Of a stretch of DNA of 64,000 nt, positions 1-10,500 are shown in pieces. Source of the stretch: Ditylenchus dipsaci (taxonomy: Eukaryota > Nematoda > Chromadorea > Rhabditida > Anguinidae); the NCBI GenBank assembly GCA_004194705.1, contig SADC01000504.1, positions 16,327-80,326 of the forward strand, in the 5' to 3' direction. Under the pieces are notes generated by a model. That model was not told the DNA's origin, did no database searches, and worked only from the letters and a program-made list of their open reading frames with translations. A program made the translations under genes and the position numbers. Each line of letters begins with the position of its first letter. Within the stretch, counting starts at the first letter, position 1.

Positions 1-159
1 TTTTCCCCATAAGAAAAAAATAAATTTTGTGTATTCCTATTTATTATAATCAGTTTCGCCAAAAAAAAGCTACAGGGTTCTCCATTATTGTGTTACTGTT
101 TTCTTTTTTATTCCTTGTTTTCCGACTGATATTTGCTTCTATTTTAAAGAGTTGACTGT

Positions 160-565
160 GACGGACGGCCATCAACTGACCACCATTTTTTCCGGAATAT
201 TGAAACTTTTGATTAAAAATCGACAATTTTGACAGTAAAAGTTTCGAAAAATAGTTTCTAGAAAACCAAAATCTCTTCTTGAATCAGAATCTGTTGAGAT
301 CAGGTCCGAAAAATTTCAGGAAGCTGAGATAGCTTTTAAAGTAGGAAAGTGGTCCAAATTTGCTGTGTGGTCTACTCAAAATACCAATATCTCAGCTTTT
401 TGATATTTTTCAGACCTGATCTCAACGGATTCGAATTCAGAATGAGATTTTGGTGTTAGGGGACTTTCCGAAAATTTTTACTATCAAAATTGTGGAATAT
501 AAAAAGAAAGTTTCTAATCTTCAAAAAAAAATGGTGGTCAGTTGATATTTTACCGAGTGTGACAT
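160..565. repeat. Foldback (palindromic) element
   Basis: The left side (from about 162, CCATCAACTGACCACCAT) reappears inverted at about 531-550, and the arms can be followed inward through AAACCAAAATCTC/GAGATTTTGGTG and GAGATCAGGTC/GACCTGATCTC to a centre near 345. A non-autonomous foldback or MITE is the simplest reading. No coding capacity is seen. Confidence 0.75.
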
Positions 566-636
566 ACAAAAATAATAAAAAACACAATTGAGAAAAAATT
601 AAAAAAATGGTTAAATTTCCGAAATGTTTTGACATA

Positions 637-738
637 CAGTCCAATTTCGATAAACCGACACCCCTGGGGACCAGCTTGGGGCGCCGGTTTATCGAGAGTG
701 CCAATTTATCGGGGCGCTGGTTTATTGAGAGTGGACTG
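637..738. mobile_element. pogo/Tigger-type MITE, 102 bp
   Basis: The element begins CAGTCCAATTTCGATAAACC and ends GGTTTATTGAGAGTGGACTG, with TA on both sides. CAGT termini with a TA duplication are typical of pogo/Tigger-like elements. It is too short to encode anything. Confidence 0.75.
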
Positions 739-1740
739 TATCTGTAAATTAGTGAACTTATAATCACACTAGCCAAATGACGGGTGACAAGTGAGTGCAT
801 ATATTGCAAGCAGGGGCTGGCTTGTGTTCAGCTTCTACTCAAAAATACTAGCTCTCGTCTGCCTCTTTCTTGTGATCTTTTTGGTCAGGCATCAAGTATT
901 TCATATTTTTATTCTTACTAGCTTTTGGTTAAGTCGTTTTTGTGTGTTGTAGCCATAAACTTGATAGCCAGAAAGAAAGAAGGAAGACTCAATTTACAAA
1001 CAAACAATTAAAAACCTTTTTTAATCTTTGAATTACAAAAAATATGTAAAAACACAACAAAAACAAACATGTAATTATCAAAAATTAAACATAATTTTAT
1101 TAGCAGCAGTGGGTAGTTCATTAATAGTAGCTGCATCAATGCTTTGAAAGGAGATATTTTTTGTCTTCTAATCTGCGGTGTGGAAGATAAAGACGAGTCC
1201 ACATCGTCTGCAAACACTTTGATGGTCATTGATTTGAAGAGGATTTAATGGAAGACTTCAAAGAATAGTCATCCGAAGAATCAGTTGGATTAAACCGTTG
1301 TGAAGGAGTAAAAGACGATGTTTTTCGTCTTTCATGAAGCCGGCTGGCACTTCTAAAAAGAAAAATTACACTTTTTTTGGCTTATATGTATTCACACTCT
1401 TCCTTCAAAAAGTTGCCTTATTCCCCCTGTTGACTTTTTTTGAAATTTTTTTTGAAATTTTCCTCAGTCAACCCTGTGGTTTTTTACGAATTTTTTCACT
1501 TCTTTATTGCACTTTCATGTTTCTTGCCTCATTGTGACCCTTTGTACATTATTCCGCCACTAATATATACTTTCTTCTAACATAGGATTTTCGTTGTCCA
1601 ATGAAAATGACTCCAAAAATACAATATCTCCCACTCTTATTACTTTGCATAACAAGCAATGTCAAAACTTGTGTTACAAATGAAAATTGTCGGAGAATTT
1701 TTCATTTTATAAAAAAAAATACTAAAAGAAGAGGTGGAGC
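739..1740. other. Intergenic, no recognised feature
   Basis: This AT-rich stretch contains only short, low-complexity open frames with no recognisable domain and no convincing splice structure. I see nothing supportable in it. Confidence 0.5.
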
Positions 1741-3461
1741 TAGGGTTGTGAAATGGTAAGTCACCGTGGTAAGTCACCAGTAAGTCACCAGTAAGTCACC
1801 GGTGACTTACCAAGGCTTCCAAGAGTCACTTAAACTCGGTGACTTATTTTTAAAATTTTCATCGTTATTGAAAAATGATTTTTGGCTGTGTTTTCTTTGT
1901 TAAGAAATTTTTAATCTTGCATTTTCTGTCTTTATCGCTTCCTTTTTTGCTTGCATGTTCGGTCCGCTCGAATATTTCTGACTGGTTTTTCTAGTAGGCA
2001 ACCTCCTAATCTTTCCTGTTTTAAAAAGAAAGATCATGCCAAAATCATTCACCTAGAGCTGGAACTATTTCACAAAGAGGGATGAAACAATCGATGGCAA
2101 AAAGAAGATAGTTGGCTACTGTCAATTCGGCAATGCGAACTGTGCCGTTTTGCAAGCTGGGCCTATGTGGACAACGCTGGCAAACAGGAGAAACATCTGC
2201 AGGTTTATCATCAATGATCAACTGGATTTCAGGCACTGTACTGAATTTTAGAGTTGGAAAAAGGTTGGCGCTGAAACAAGGGTGCAGATCGATCGATTGT
2301 CAAAGAAAGCGAGTGGAAAACCTCTGAAGAAAGTAGCCAAGGAGTCCGAGGAGCACAGCGCGCGTCCGAGCACACCAGCGATCAAGGGCTTTTTCGATAA
2401 CATCAGTAGGGAGGATCAAGATGAAACCGATATTCTTCTCACCAGGGTTGGTCTTTGAAATGTTCTTTGACCATGATCACCATCTGATAGTTACTTCACA
2501 GGCATTTACCACCGGTAACATCGCTCCAAATTTTCTCGACAATCCCTTCTTCCAGCAATTTGTGGCTAAGCTCCGTCCGTCGTACAAACTTCCATCCAGA
2601 GAATACAAGTTTTCGAAAGTCCTCGTGCCTGCTGAGTACAATCGAGTCAAGATAAATCTGGAGGAGGCGACAAACAATGTTTGCCTTTGTAGCAATTTGA
2701 GCTTGGTTATTATTGCTATTTACCTTAAGGCTGATTTTCTTGCGATCTCATCAGATGGGTGGACGGATGTGCGCAAAAACTCTCTTATCAACGTTGTGGT
2801 GCATGCTCCGAGGCCCTTTCTGTTTGAAACCATCGATGCAACCTCTTCTGAAGTAGATGGGAGATCCAAAGAACTGAGCATAGTGGTAAATTCTCACTTA
2901 ATTTGGATTCTTATTTCAATGTTTGCTTCAGGAAACTACATTGCCAATCTCCTTGCCGAGCAAATCATCAAATTCCGATCTCTGCGGCACCGACAGAAAG
3001 AAATTGGTCTCTCCGGTGCGGAATCCACACAAAGATTCGAAATCGGTATGGTCGTTTTTAATCCTTTGCAAAAACACATAATGGTATTGTTGATTTAGAA
3101 TGAAGGTCAACACCGCAAGGCAAGTTGTCTTCATCAAGCACAATCTACTCTTGGAATACGTCGGCCTGTTCAAGAAAATGAGCGTGTCGAGCCCCGATGT
3201 GAAGTAAGAAGAATCGGAAGCCGAAGATGAAAGAAATTCTTCTAATGAAGAAATATTTATGGATGATTTTGATTGAATCTGTTCCGGTATGTGTGATTGC
3301 AGCATTTTGTTTGGTGTCAAAAAGCTTTTGTCGATAAAAATTTGAACAGGCCCTTTTTGCTTTGGATAAGTCACCGATATTTGGTGACTTACCGGTGAGT
3401 CACCGGTGACTTACCGGTGACTTACCAGAATTTTTAAGTCACCGGTGACTTCACAACCCTA
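1741..3461 (+). mobile_element. hAT transposon, BED-finger type, decayed
   Basis: The ends are TAGGGTTGTGAAATGG and CTTCACAACCCTA, the typical hAT TAGGG...CCCTA form. The 8-bp flanks are GGTGGAGC (1733-1740) and GGTGAGCC (3462-3469), a target duplication differing by about one base. Subterminal regions are arrays of AAGTCACCGGTGACTTACC-like units, themselves palindromic. The interior carries a broken transposase, annotated separately. Confidence 0.88.
2057..3100 (+). pseudogene. hAT transposase remnant (BED finger + hAT core)
   Basis: Near 2057 one frame reads SWNYFTKRDETIDG followed by a CxxxxxxC pair, the start of a BED-type zinc finger (aromatic residue, then FTK, then Cys pair). From 2421 a 225-codon frame contains FFQQFVAKLRPSYKLPSR, then SSDGWTDVRKNSLINVVV, which match the hAT transposase core around its SDGW block. 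The pieces are in different frames with stops between them, and the dimerisation region is missing or scrambled. It sits inside the TAGGG-ended element, so it is that element's own gene. Not functional as given. Confidence 0.8.
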
Positions 3462-3696
3462 GGTGAGCCAAGGCAATATTATCAAAAGTTGCAAAAAAAA
3501 CAACAGGGGGGACCAAGGCAGCTTTTTCTTGGCAGAGGTGTGAGCCCATTTGTTCATCGTCCGCTCTTCTATAAAGCACTCTCTAGTGATTGACCTTAAG
3601 GATAAGTTGCAGTGCCCCTTGAAAATATCTAGAGAATTTCGAGTATCACAGGAGTACTATAAAAAAGGGTTGTAAAATGAAAATATTCTCTAGATA

Positions 3697-4832
3697 CAGT
3701 CAACTCTCGCTATAACGGCACCCCACGGGACCGAGCCCAGGTGCCGTTATAGCGAGAGTTATAGCCGTTATAGTGGAGGTGCCGTTGTAACGACAGTTTT
3801 TGAACCAAAGATAATATGAGGTGCCGCTATATCGAGAGTCCGCTACATTGTGACTTATATCACACACCAAACAATCGATTTCAAAATTTCATTCAAACGT
3901 AATATAACATCCAAAATATTATTAAACAGCCGAAAAATAATGTGTGAGTTTGCTTTGCTTCTGCGTTGGCCTGCGCTCTTCGTAAAAGCCTAGTACAGGG
4001 CATCGCTGTGCTTGAGAATGGCAGGATCGGCGTAGTTCTTCTCCACGAATCGCCAACGATATTTTAGGCACGCTGAGCCACACGAAGCACTTGCTCTTGC
4101 CATGTTTGAAGCGACCCCACATTGATTGTACCGGCTTCGCCTTGGCTCGTCTTGGAGAGGATTCCATGACGATTTTTGAACTTGGTCAGCCATCCCTCGC
4201 TTGCTTCGAATTTGATGATGTTGAGCGTTTTGGCGATTTCCTTGCTTTTTCCTAAAAATATCTAATGCGAAAGCAAAAAAGAAAACTAAAAGTCTACCTT
4301 CACAAGTTCACCGCTATTCGGAAGATTCTCGCTTCTGACTTGTTTTATCGAGAGCACGAGCTCGTCTTCCTTTTTCTCATGCATTGCCTGTGTGAGTCAA
4401 GCCCTTTTTGCACTGCCACCATCTTTAATTGACTTAAAAAATCGCTGCCTGTCTTTGAGAATATTGAATTGTTCGGCCAGCTTCGTTATTTGCAGCTGCT
4501 TCAATTGTTGCTTTCTTCACTCCCAGCTTGACAGCAAATCGCTTCCTAAGAGTAGCCATCGTGAACTAAAACAAAATAACGCGAGAGACGATAAGTACGC
4601 GCAAAAGAACGAGCTCAAATGAAATCGGGAAAAATATAACTGAGATAATTTTCGTACACAGAGAAATATAGCATATGGAGAAATTTTGTGGCAGAACTTT
4701 GCTTTTTTAATTTAGATGCCAAGATGTCAAAGTGCTTTATATAGAGAGTAAATTCATGGTACAAATCGTCCTCAAGGTGCCGTTGTAGTGGAAGTGCCGT
4801 TATACTGGGGCCGTTATAGCGAGAGTTGACTG
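3697..4832 (-). mobile_element. pogo/Tigger-type transposon, 1.1 kb
   Basis: The element begins CAGTCAACTCTCGCTATAACG and ends GCGAGAGTTGACTG, with TA on each side (695-696 and 833-834). Subterminal repeats of GGTGCCGTTATAGCG occur at both ends. The interior encodes a minus-strand transposase fragment. Its length is below that of a full pogo element, so it is internally deleted. Confidence 0.85.
3922..4560 (-). pseudogene. pogo/Tigger transposase N-terminal fragment
   Basis: On the minus strand an ATG near 4560 opens MATLRKRFAVKLGVKKATIE, a basic helix-turn-helix-like N-terminus. Downstream (about 4235-4165) another frame reads KEIAKTLN and then ASEGWLTKFKNRHG, which matches the CENP-B-type HTH (SxGWLxxFKxRHG) that binds the terminal repeats of pogo-family elements. 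The DDE catalytic part is absent, and the segments lie in different frames separated by possible introns. Its position inside the CAGTC-ended element supports the assignment. Confidence 0.72.
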
Positions 4833-6073
4833 TATCTAGATTTAGTCTTGACTTAAAACTGAGGCAAGATCTTCTGCATATTTTTTTAAAAATATTTGCC
4901 TGAACGGCGTGCTGAACAATTTTGTTGCTTTCTTTGCACAAATACATTTATTATGCAATTTCTAATGCGAACTTTGTTTTAGTTTTTCCTATTTGATTGG
5001 TGATCTATTTTACGATGGTTTTAATTAATTAGTAAGGTGAAATCGATTTAAAAGTCATGGTATTGTAAATAAAATATTTTGCTGCGTGGTCATTCGAGTT
5101 ATTTTTTAACCTTCTTTTGAATTCGCGTCTTTTTTTTAATTATGTTTATTTTGCAGTTTGGGACATACGTTTGAGCCCGCTCGCCTACCCTGAGTCTGAG
5201 CCTATATTAAAAAATGAAAAAACATGGATCAAACAGTTAAAAAAATTAAATTTGAAAAGGCGCTAATTTGAAAAGAAGCATAAAGTAACTCAAAACTTCC
5301 TATGCTGAGTCAATAATCCAAATGATATCACCATGACATTATCCAGACCCTACTATAGAATGTACCTTCAAGTGATATAGGACAATGAGCGTCAAATTTT
5401 TTAAGAAAAAAGAAACGCGAAAAATAAAGTGTGATCGCTAGGTGGATTTGAACCTGAAACTCTGAAAAACAGGAAAAACCTTATGAACACCATTTGGCTT
5501 GTCGGGACTAACCAAGGGAAACGTAACAGAGAAGAGTAATTTATTAAGGGTGTGCGCTATAGAGAGAGGGACTGAATCAACCAAAAATTTTGACTATTGG
5601 GTAACATACCATTAGGTCCACTCCCACTTCTATCACTAGTATCAGCCGAAGAAGTCAAGCTCTGACGTTGAGCATCGTCATTATTGCCAGTAGTTTGCAT
5701 ACCACTTGGTTCTCTGACCATATGGTTTAACTCCTGGTCAGTAGAGGAGCTAGCCCCTGGCTCTAGTCCTTCTCACTGATAAGTAACTGCAAATTTTGAA
5801 ATTTGAAACTTGATTACACAAAAATAGTCATTGAATTTAACTTTCCTGAGCAAAAAATACCACAAAATTTGAAAAAAAATCACCAATTTTTTTGCAAAAA
5901 GTAATTTTAATTTTTTTTGCAAAAAAACCTATAACTTTTTTATATTTTCAAAAGTTTTCACCTAGTTTCTGTTTCTCCTCTGTATGTGTACAGCCTGTTG
6001 CCTATGGGAATGTTGATCAAAAGCTGAAAAATAAAAAAAATTTTCGGCAGTAAAACTTTTCATACTTTATCAC
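4833..6073. other. Intergenic with one tRNA-like fragment
   Basis: No gene is visible. Apart from the tRNA-like segment at 5433-5510 the stretch is AT-rich and unremarkable, with poly-A/T runs near 5860-5950. Confidence 0.45.
5433..5510 (-). repeat. tRNA-like SINE fragment
   Basis: Read on the minus strand, GGTTCAAATCC (5442-5452) matches the RNA polymerase III B box, preceded by an AAATGGTG-containing A-box-like region about 50 bases away. The stems do not close as a real tRNA, so a tRNA-derived SINE is more likely. Confidence 0.4.
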
Positions 6074-6352
6074 TAGGGTTGGACGCGGTCGGGTACCCGA
6101 ACCGGGAACCGAACGAACCGGAGCTATTTTGGCAAAATTACCCGAACCGAGAACCGGGTGTGCAGGAACCGGAAGAACCGAGAACCGGGTCCAGGAACCG
6201 ACCGGTTCCGGCTCCAAATAAGCATTGGATAGAATTGCTAATTTGAAAGTTTAATTTAAGTTTGAAGTTTAAACTTTGAAAATTTCATTGAAGTTTGTAA
6301 GTCGAAAATTGTCTCAACAGGATCGTATTGTAAAATGGCACACAGTTGTTGC

Positions 6353-6722
6353 TAGGGTTGTGAAACGAGCATGTGCTCGAGCAGATTGGTCAATTTCGAG
6401 CATATGCTCGGCCCACAGTCAACCCTTGAAATAGAAACCAGTTAATTGTACAGTTAACGGTATGGTGGGGAAAAAATACAAAATACCAAAACTCATACAA
6501 AAATTTGTATGAGTTAATTTAGGTTTTGTATGACTTTTCAAAAAGATATACAAAATCTAAATTAACTCATACAAAATTTTGTATGAGTTTTGGTATTTTG
6601 TATTTTTCCCCACCATAGTTAACGGTCAAATATGTCGAGCATATTTCGAATACGCTCGAAAAAAACGCAAATGCTCGAGTATATGCTTCAAATCAATCTG
6701 CTCGAGCATGTTTACAACCCTA
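6353..6722. mobile_element. hAT MITE nested in the 6074-7459 element
   Basis: The termini TAGGGTTGTGAAACGAGCAT and ATGCTCGAGCAGATTG (inverted, near 6695-6710) and the closing TTTACAACCCTA define a palindromic TAGGG-type MITE rich in CGAGCATATGCTCG. Flanks GTTGTTGC and GTTATTTC are a weak 8-bp match. A further element is inserted in its middle. Confidence 0.75.
6461..6617. mobile_element. Near-perfect palindromic MITE, third nesting level
   Basis: The ends TATGGTGGGGAAAAAATAC and its inverse GTATTTTTCCCCACCATA form long arms that include ACTCATACAAA. The flanks are GTTAACGG on both sides (6453-6460 and 6618-6625), an exact 8-bp duplication. It interrupts the hAT MITE at 6353-6722. Confidence 0.88.
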
Positions 6723-7189
6723 GTTATTTCTAAGTCATTTCTAAGTGTAGATTGTTGCTAGCAGGTTGCTAGCAGTGTTGTTATGATTAATTTGCCACTT
6801 TTTGTGTTCAGTAAACCTTATCTCGGTTGGTAATTTCATTGGAATTTCACCAGAAATCAGGGGGGGGGGGCCCCGGGGGGTAAGGAAAACACCCTTATTC
6901 AGGGCTCGTAATGAAAAATTTCGAAAAAAGGACATTTGGGTAAAAAAAAGATTTATTTCATTTAATCCAATGCTTAATGCTATTTTGAAGCGACAAAAAA
7001 AATTTTGACTAAGAACTTCAAAAATAAAAACGATTTTGGGTCCCGAAAAAGGACAAATCTTTTTAAAGGGCGGTAACGAACCTTGCCCTTATTCCATTGA
7101 AGGATAGGGCCAGGGTTCAAACTCACAATAAGGGTCTGAATTTTTTCTCATTGGTCTCCCTCGAGCTTCACGGATCTTGTACAAAAACC

Positions 7190-7281
7190 ATGTCTATAAC
7201 GGCACCTCCTGATAACGGCACCTCTCTATAACGGCACCCTGAGGCCGGTCTACAGGGTGCCAATATAGAGAGGTTTGACTG
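7190..7281. mobile_element. pogo-type MITE fragment
   Basis: Three CTATAACGGCACC units are followed by the closing GAGAGGTTTGACTG and TA. This is the right end of the same CAGTC family as 3697-4832, with the left terminus lost. Confidence 0.6.
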
Positions 7282-7547
7282 TATCTCAAATGCAAGGATC
7301 TTGATAAGTTCCAAAGCTTCCAAAGTTAAGTTGCCATTACCCGCATACCCGGTCGGGTACCCGACCGGTAAAATGCTACCGAACCGAGAACCGGGTCCGT
7401 GAAAACCCGGGTACCCGGGAACCGGGTTGAGCCAAATTACCCGACCGCGTCCAACCCTATTTATCACTATAATTTCAGAAAAAAATGAATAAATGTTTAC
7501 GAAAAACGCAGAAAAAAATAAAATTGTGTCAAAATTTTTGCAAAAAG

Positions 7548-10500
7548 TCAAAATCTTGGCATTTGTTTTGTTCGATGTGCACTGGAATTCGATTTTCCGA
7601 CGTGGATGATATAGATACTGTAGAATTTTAAAGATCCAAACCAGCCCGTCCCCGGTGCCAAGCTAAAACTTTTCCGCGTGCAGGGCTCTGAAATACGGCT
7701 TATGCGCATGCTAACGAAATTCGAAATCCTTTTTGTCAGTAAACCTACTTTCTTAAGCGTTTTTCTGTAGGGGGCGTATATCATGGCAGTGATTAGCGGA
7801 TTTACAATCTGCAAAAATTAGGAAAATGTGAATATTTGTAGTTGAAAAATTAATTACTGGATTTAGTGTGAGCAAGTAAATCTATAAAATAAATAATTCA
7901 TTGAAATTATAATTTATAGAATTACCAGTATCCATGCTAGCCAATTCATAATCACTCTTTGTTCACAATCAATGGTGTTCCATTCAAACAGATGGATGCG
8001 GCAGATGTTGAAGATTCTATATGGCAACAGACTAAACGAGGTCCAGGCAGTAGTTGCTGCAAAAGAGGATCGATTTGTGGCAATTTGATTTCCCCTTGAT
8101 TTTTGCAGATTCAATTCTATTGGATAAAACGGAAATATGCCACGTTCTGGAGAAAAAGTGCCACGTTTTTTCGATCTCAGTCAAAAGACGAAAAAGTGCC
8201 AAGCTTTAGTGAAAAAGGGCCACGTTTTTTCTCAAATTTGCCTAGTTTTGCACAGATATGCCTGGTTTTATTGGTCGCTTTGTTTCCAAGGACATATCAT
8301 AGCAAGCTAATGGTAATCTTCAAAATTTCAGGTGTAAATCATTGATTTGTCTAAGAAACCTTATTGCCAGAAAACGTGTCAGATTTTCACAAAAACGTGG
8401 CACTTTTTCACTAAGACGTGGCATTTTTCACTAAAACGTGGCACTTTTTCACTAAGACGTGGCATTTTTTTACTAAAACGTGGCACTTTTTCACTGAAAC
8501 ATGGCACTTTATACAAAACGTGGCAGATTTTCACTAAAATGTGGCTTTTTTTCTCCAAAACGTGGCATTTTTACGTATCGTCCAATTCTATTTGGGTGCT
8601 TGCTATAATCGGAATCCTTGCATTTTTCAATGTTAAACCATCCAAATACAACTGGTAAAAGGTTATTGCCTACATAAGGTAGGTTATTGCCTACAAATTC
8701 AGCTTTCATTTTTTCAGGGTCCAAATTTTCGCAGCTCAGGGTTGCCTTTTCAATATTATTTGTTCGGGCTGATTACACATATTTTGCGTCACTTTGCAGA
8801 CAGCTTGGGTATCATAAACCAGGCTGAGAACAATTCTGGCGGTTCTAAGAAGACTGAGTGCATGCACTGAAGAAAAAAGAAAGCATTTTAAAAAACGATC
8901 TCTGTTGTATGCGTGGTGCGCAAAACAGATAAATTTATCTGAAGCGATAAATTTATCTGCCAGATAAATTTTTATCTGACAGATAGAATTTATCTGCCAG
9001 ATAAAATTTTATCTGATAGATAAAATTTTATCGGTCAGATAAAATTTGATTTTTAAATAAAAATCATTAGAAAATTAAAAAATGGGTTCACAGTTGCAAA
9101 TCTATGGCAATTTTTAAGAATAATAGTGACTAAAATATTTGATGGGTTTCGCCAGAAATCCTGGCTGAAAAATTTGAAAACCCATCAGCTATTTTGTCAC
9201 TATCATTCTTAAAAATTTCTATAGATTTGCAAGTGTGGAACCCATTTTTTATTTTTTTAGTGATTTTTATTTAAACATCGAATTTTATCTGACCGGTAAA
9301 ATTTTATCTGGCAGATAAATTTATCGGTTCAGATAAATTTATCTGTTTTGCGCACCACGGTTGTATGTAATTTTCTTGTCTATAGATGATTGATAAGTTT
9401 GTGCTTAAAGGGGCATACCCACGCTAATAAGAGGTGGTGCCGGGAATTCAAAATTTTTTCCTAATCACTGAACTTGTGTACGGATTTCTCAACTTGGTTT
9501 CTAAAAAACCATACATAAATTTAATTCTAGGCCTTGTTTTGTTAGAAACCAAGTTGAAAAATATGTACAGAAGCTCAATGATTAGGAAAAAAATTTGAAT
9601 TCCCATGCACCACCTCTTATTAGCGTGGGCATGCCCCTTTAAATGGTTGTTCAACGTAAACAGAGCCCTAAGTAAAAGGGGATTTTAGAGAGATTTTAGC
9701 CCGCAAATTCGAACGACCTGGCAAAGATCTGCCTAGCTATTTTATTGAGTGGCCGCGTAACTTTTCATCACCTTGTGAACCATTTTTTTTTAAATGCTGC
9801 CATACTTGAGCCACCCTGTAAACTTTTTTTAAAAGTCAAAAGACTACTTTCACCATATTCCGCAGCCTCTATTCAAGTTTTTTTTGTAATTTCAAACGAT
9901 TGCTAAACAACAAACCAAAAATAAACATCAAAGATTTCATCTAAATATAATATTGATTGAAAGTTCGATATTTGTTTTGAATTAACCTTATTTTTGAGTG
10001 TGTTAATATCCATATTCTGGTTGCCACCATTGTCTACGGCTGGAGCTGGGTGTGTCTTTTGCGGCGGGTTAGTCGGAACAAGTATGCACTAAATAGTTAA
10101 CTACAATTAAAAATGTATAATTTTTCATGATAACCGATGTTATCTGCATTGCGCACAATCTTTTTTATTTGGTCTTCTTCTCATAGGTTTTAATAATGTT
10201 ATTATTTTTTGTTTATTAAGAAAATCACCAGAAAATTTAGCAATGTTTCACAGCTCATATCTGAACCTCAGAAAACGGAGCCCATTAAAATAAATTCGCG
10301 TGTATATTTATTTACTTTTTTTTGGTAAACAATTGGCCTGCGAAAAATGGTTTTGAAAAGAATATGGTCAAGCGTTCCTTAATCGTTCCTCGCCGATTAA
10401 AAAAAAATCCCCTTATCATTAAATTTCTGTACCTATTTTTCGACCTTGGTTCTAACAAAACTAGGCCTAGAATTGAATTTTAGGTAAAATTCCATAAAAA

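Larger units (their letters stand above)
6074..7459. mobile_element. hAT element with perfect 8-bp target duplication
   Basis: The ends are TAGGGTTGGACGCGGTCGGG and CGACCGCGTCCAACCCTA. The flanks are TTTATCAC on both sides (6066-6073 and 7460-7467), an exact hAT-type duplication. Subterminal regions are GC-rich repeats of ACCGGGTACCCG words. No transposase is recognisable. It hosts the nested MITEs at 6353-6722 and 6461-6617 and a pogo fragment at about 7190-7281. Confidence 0.9.
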
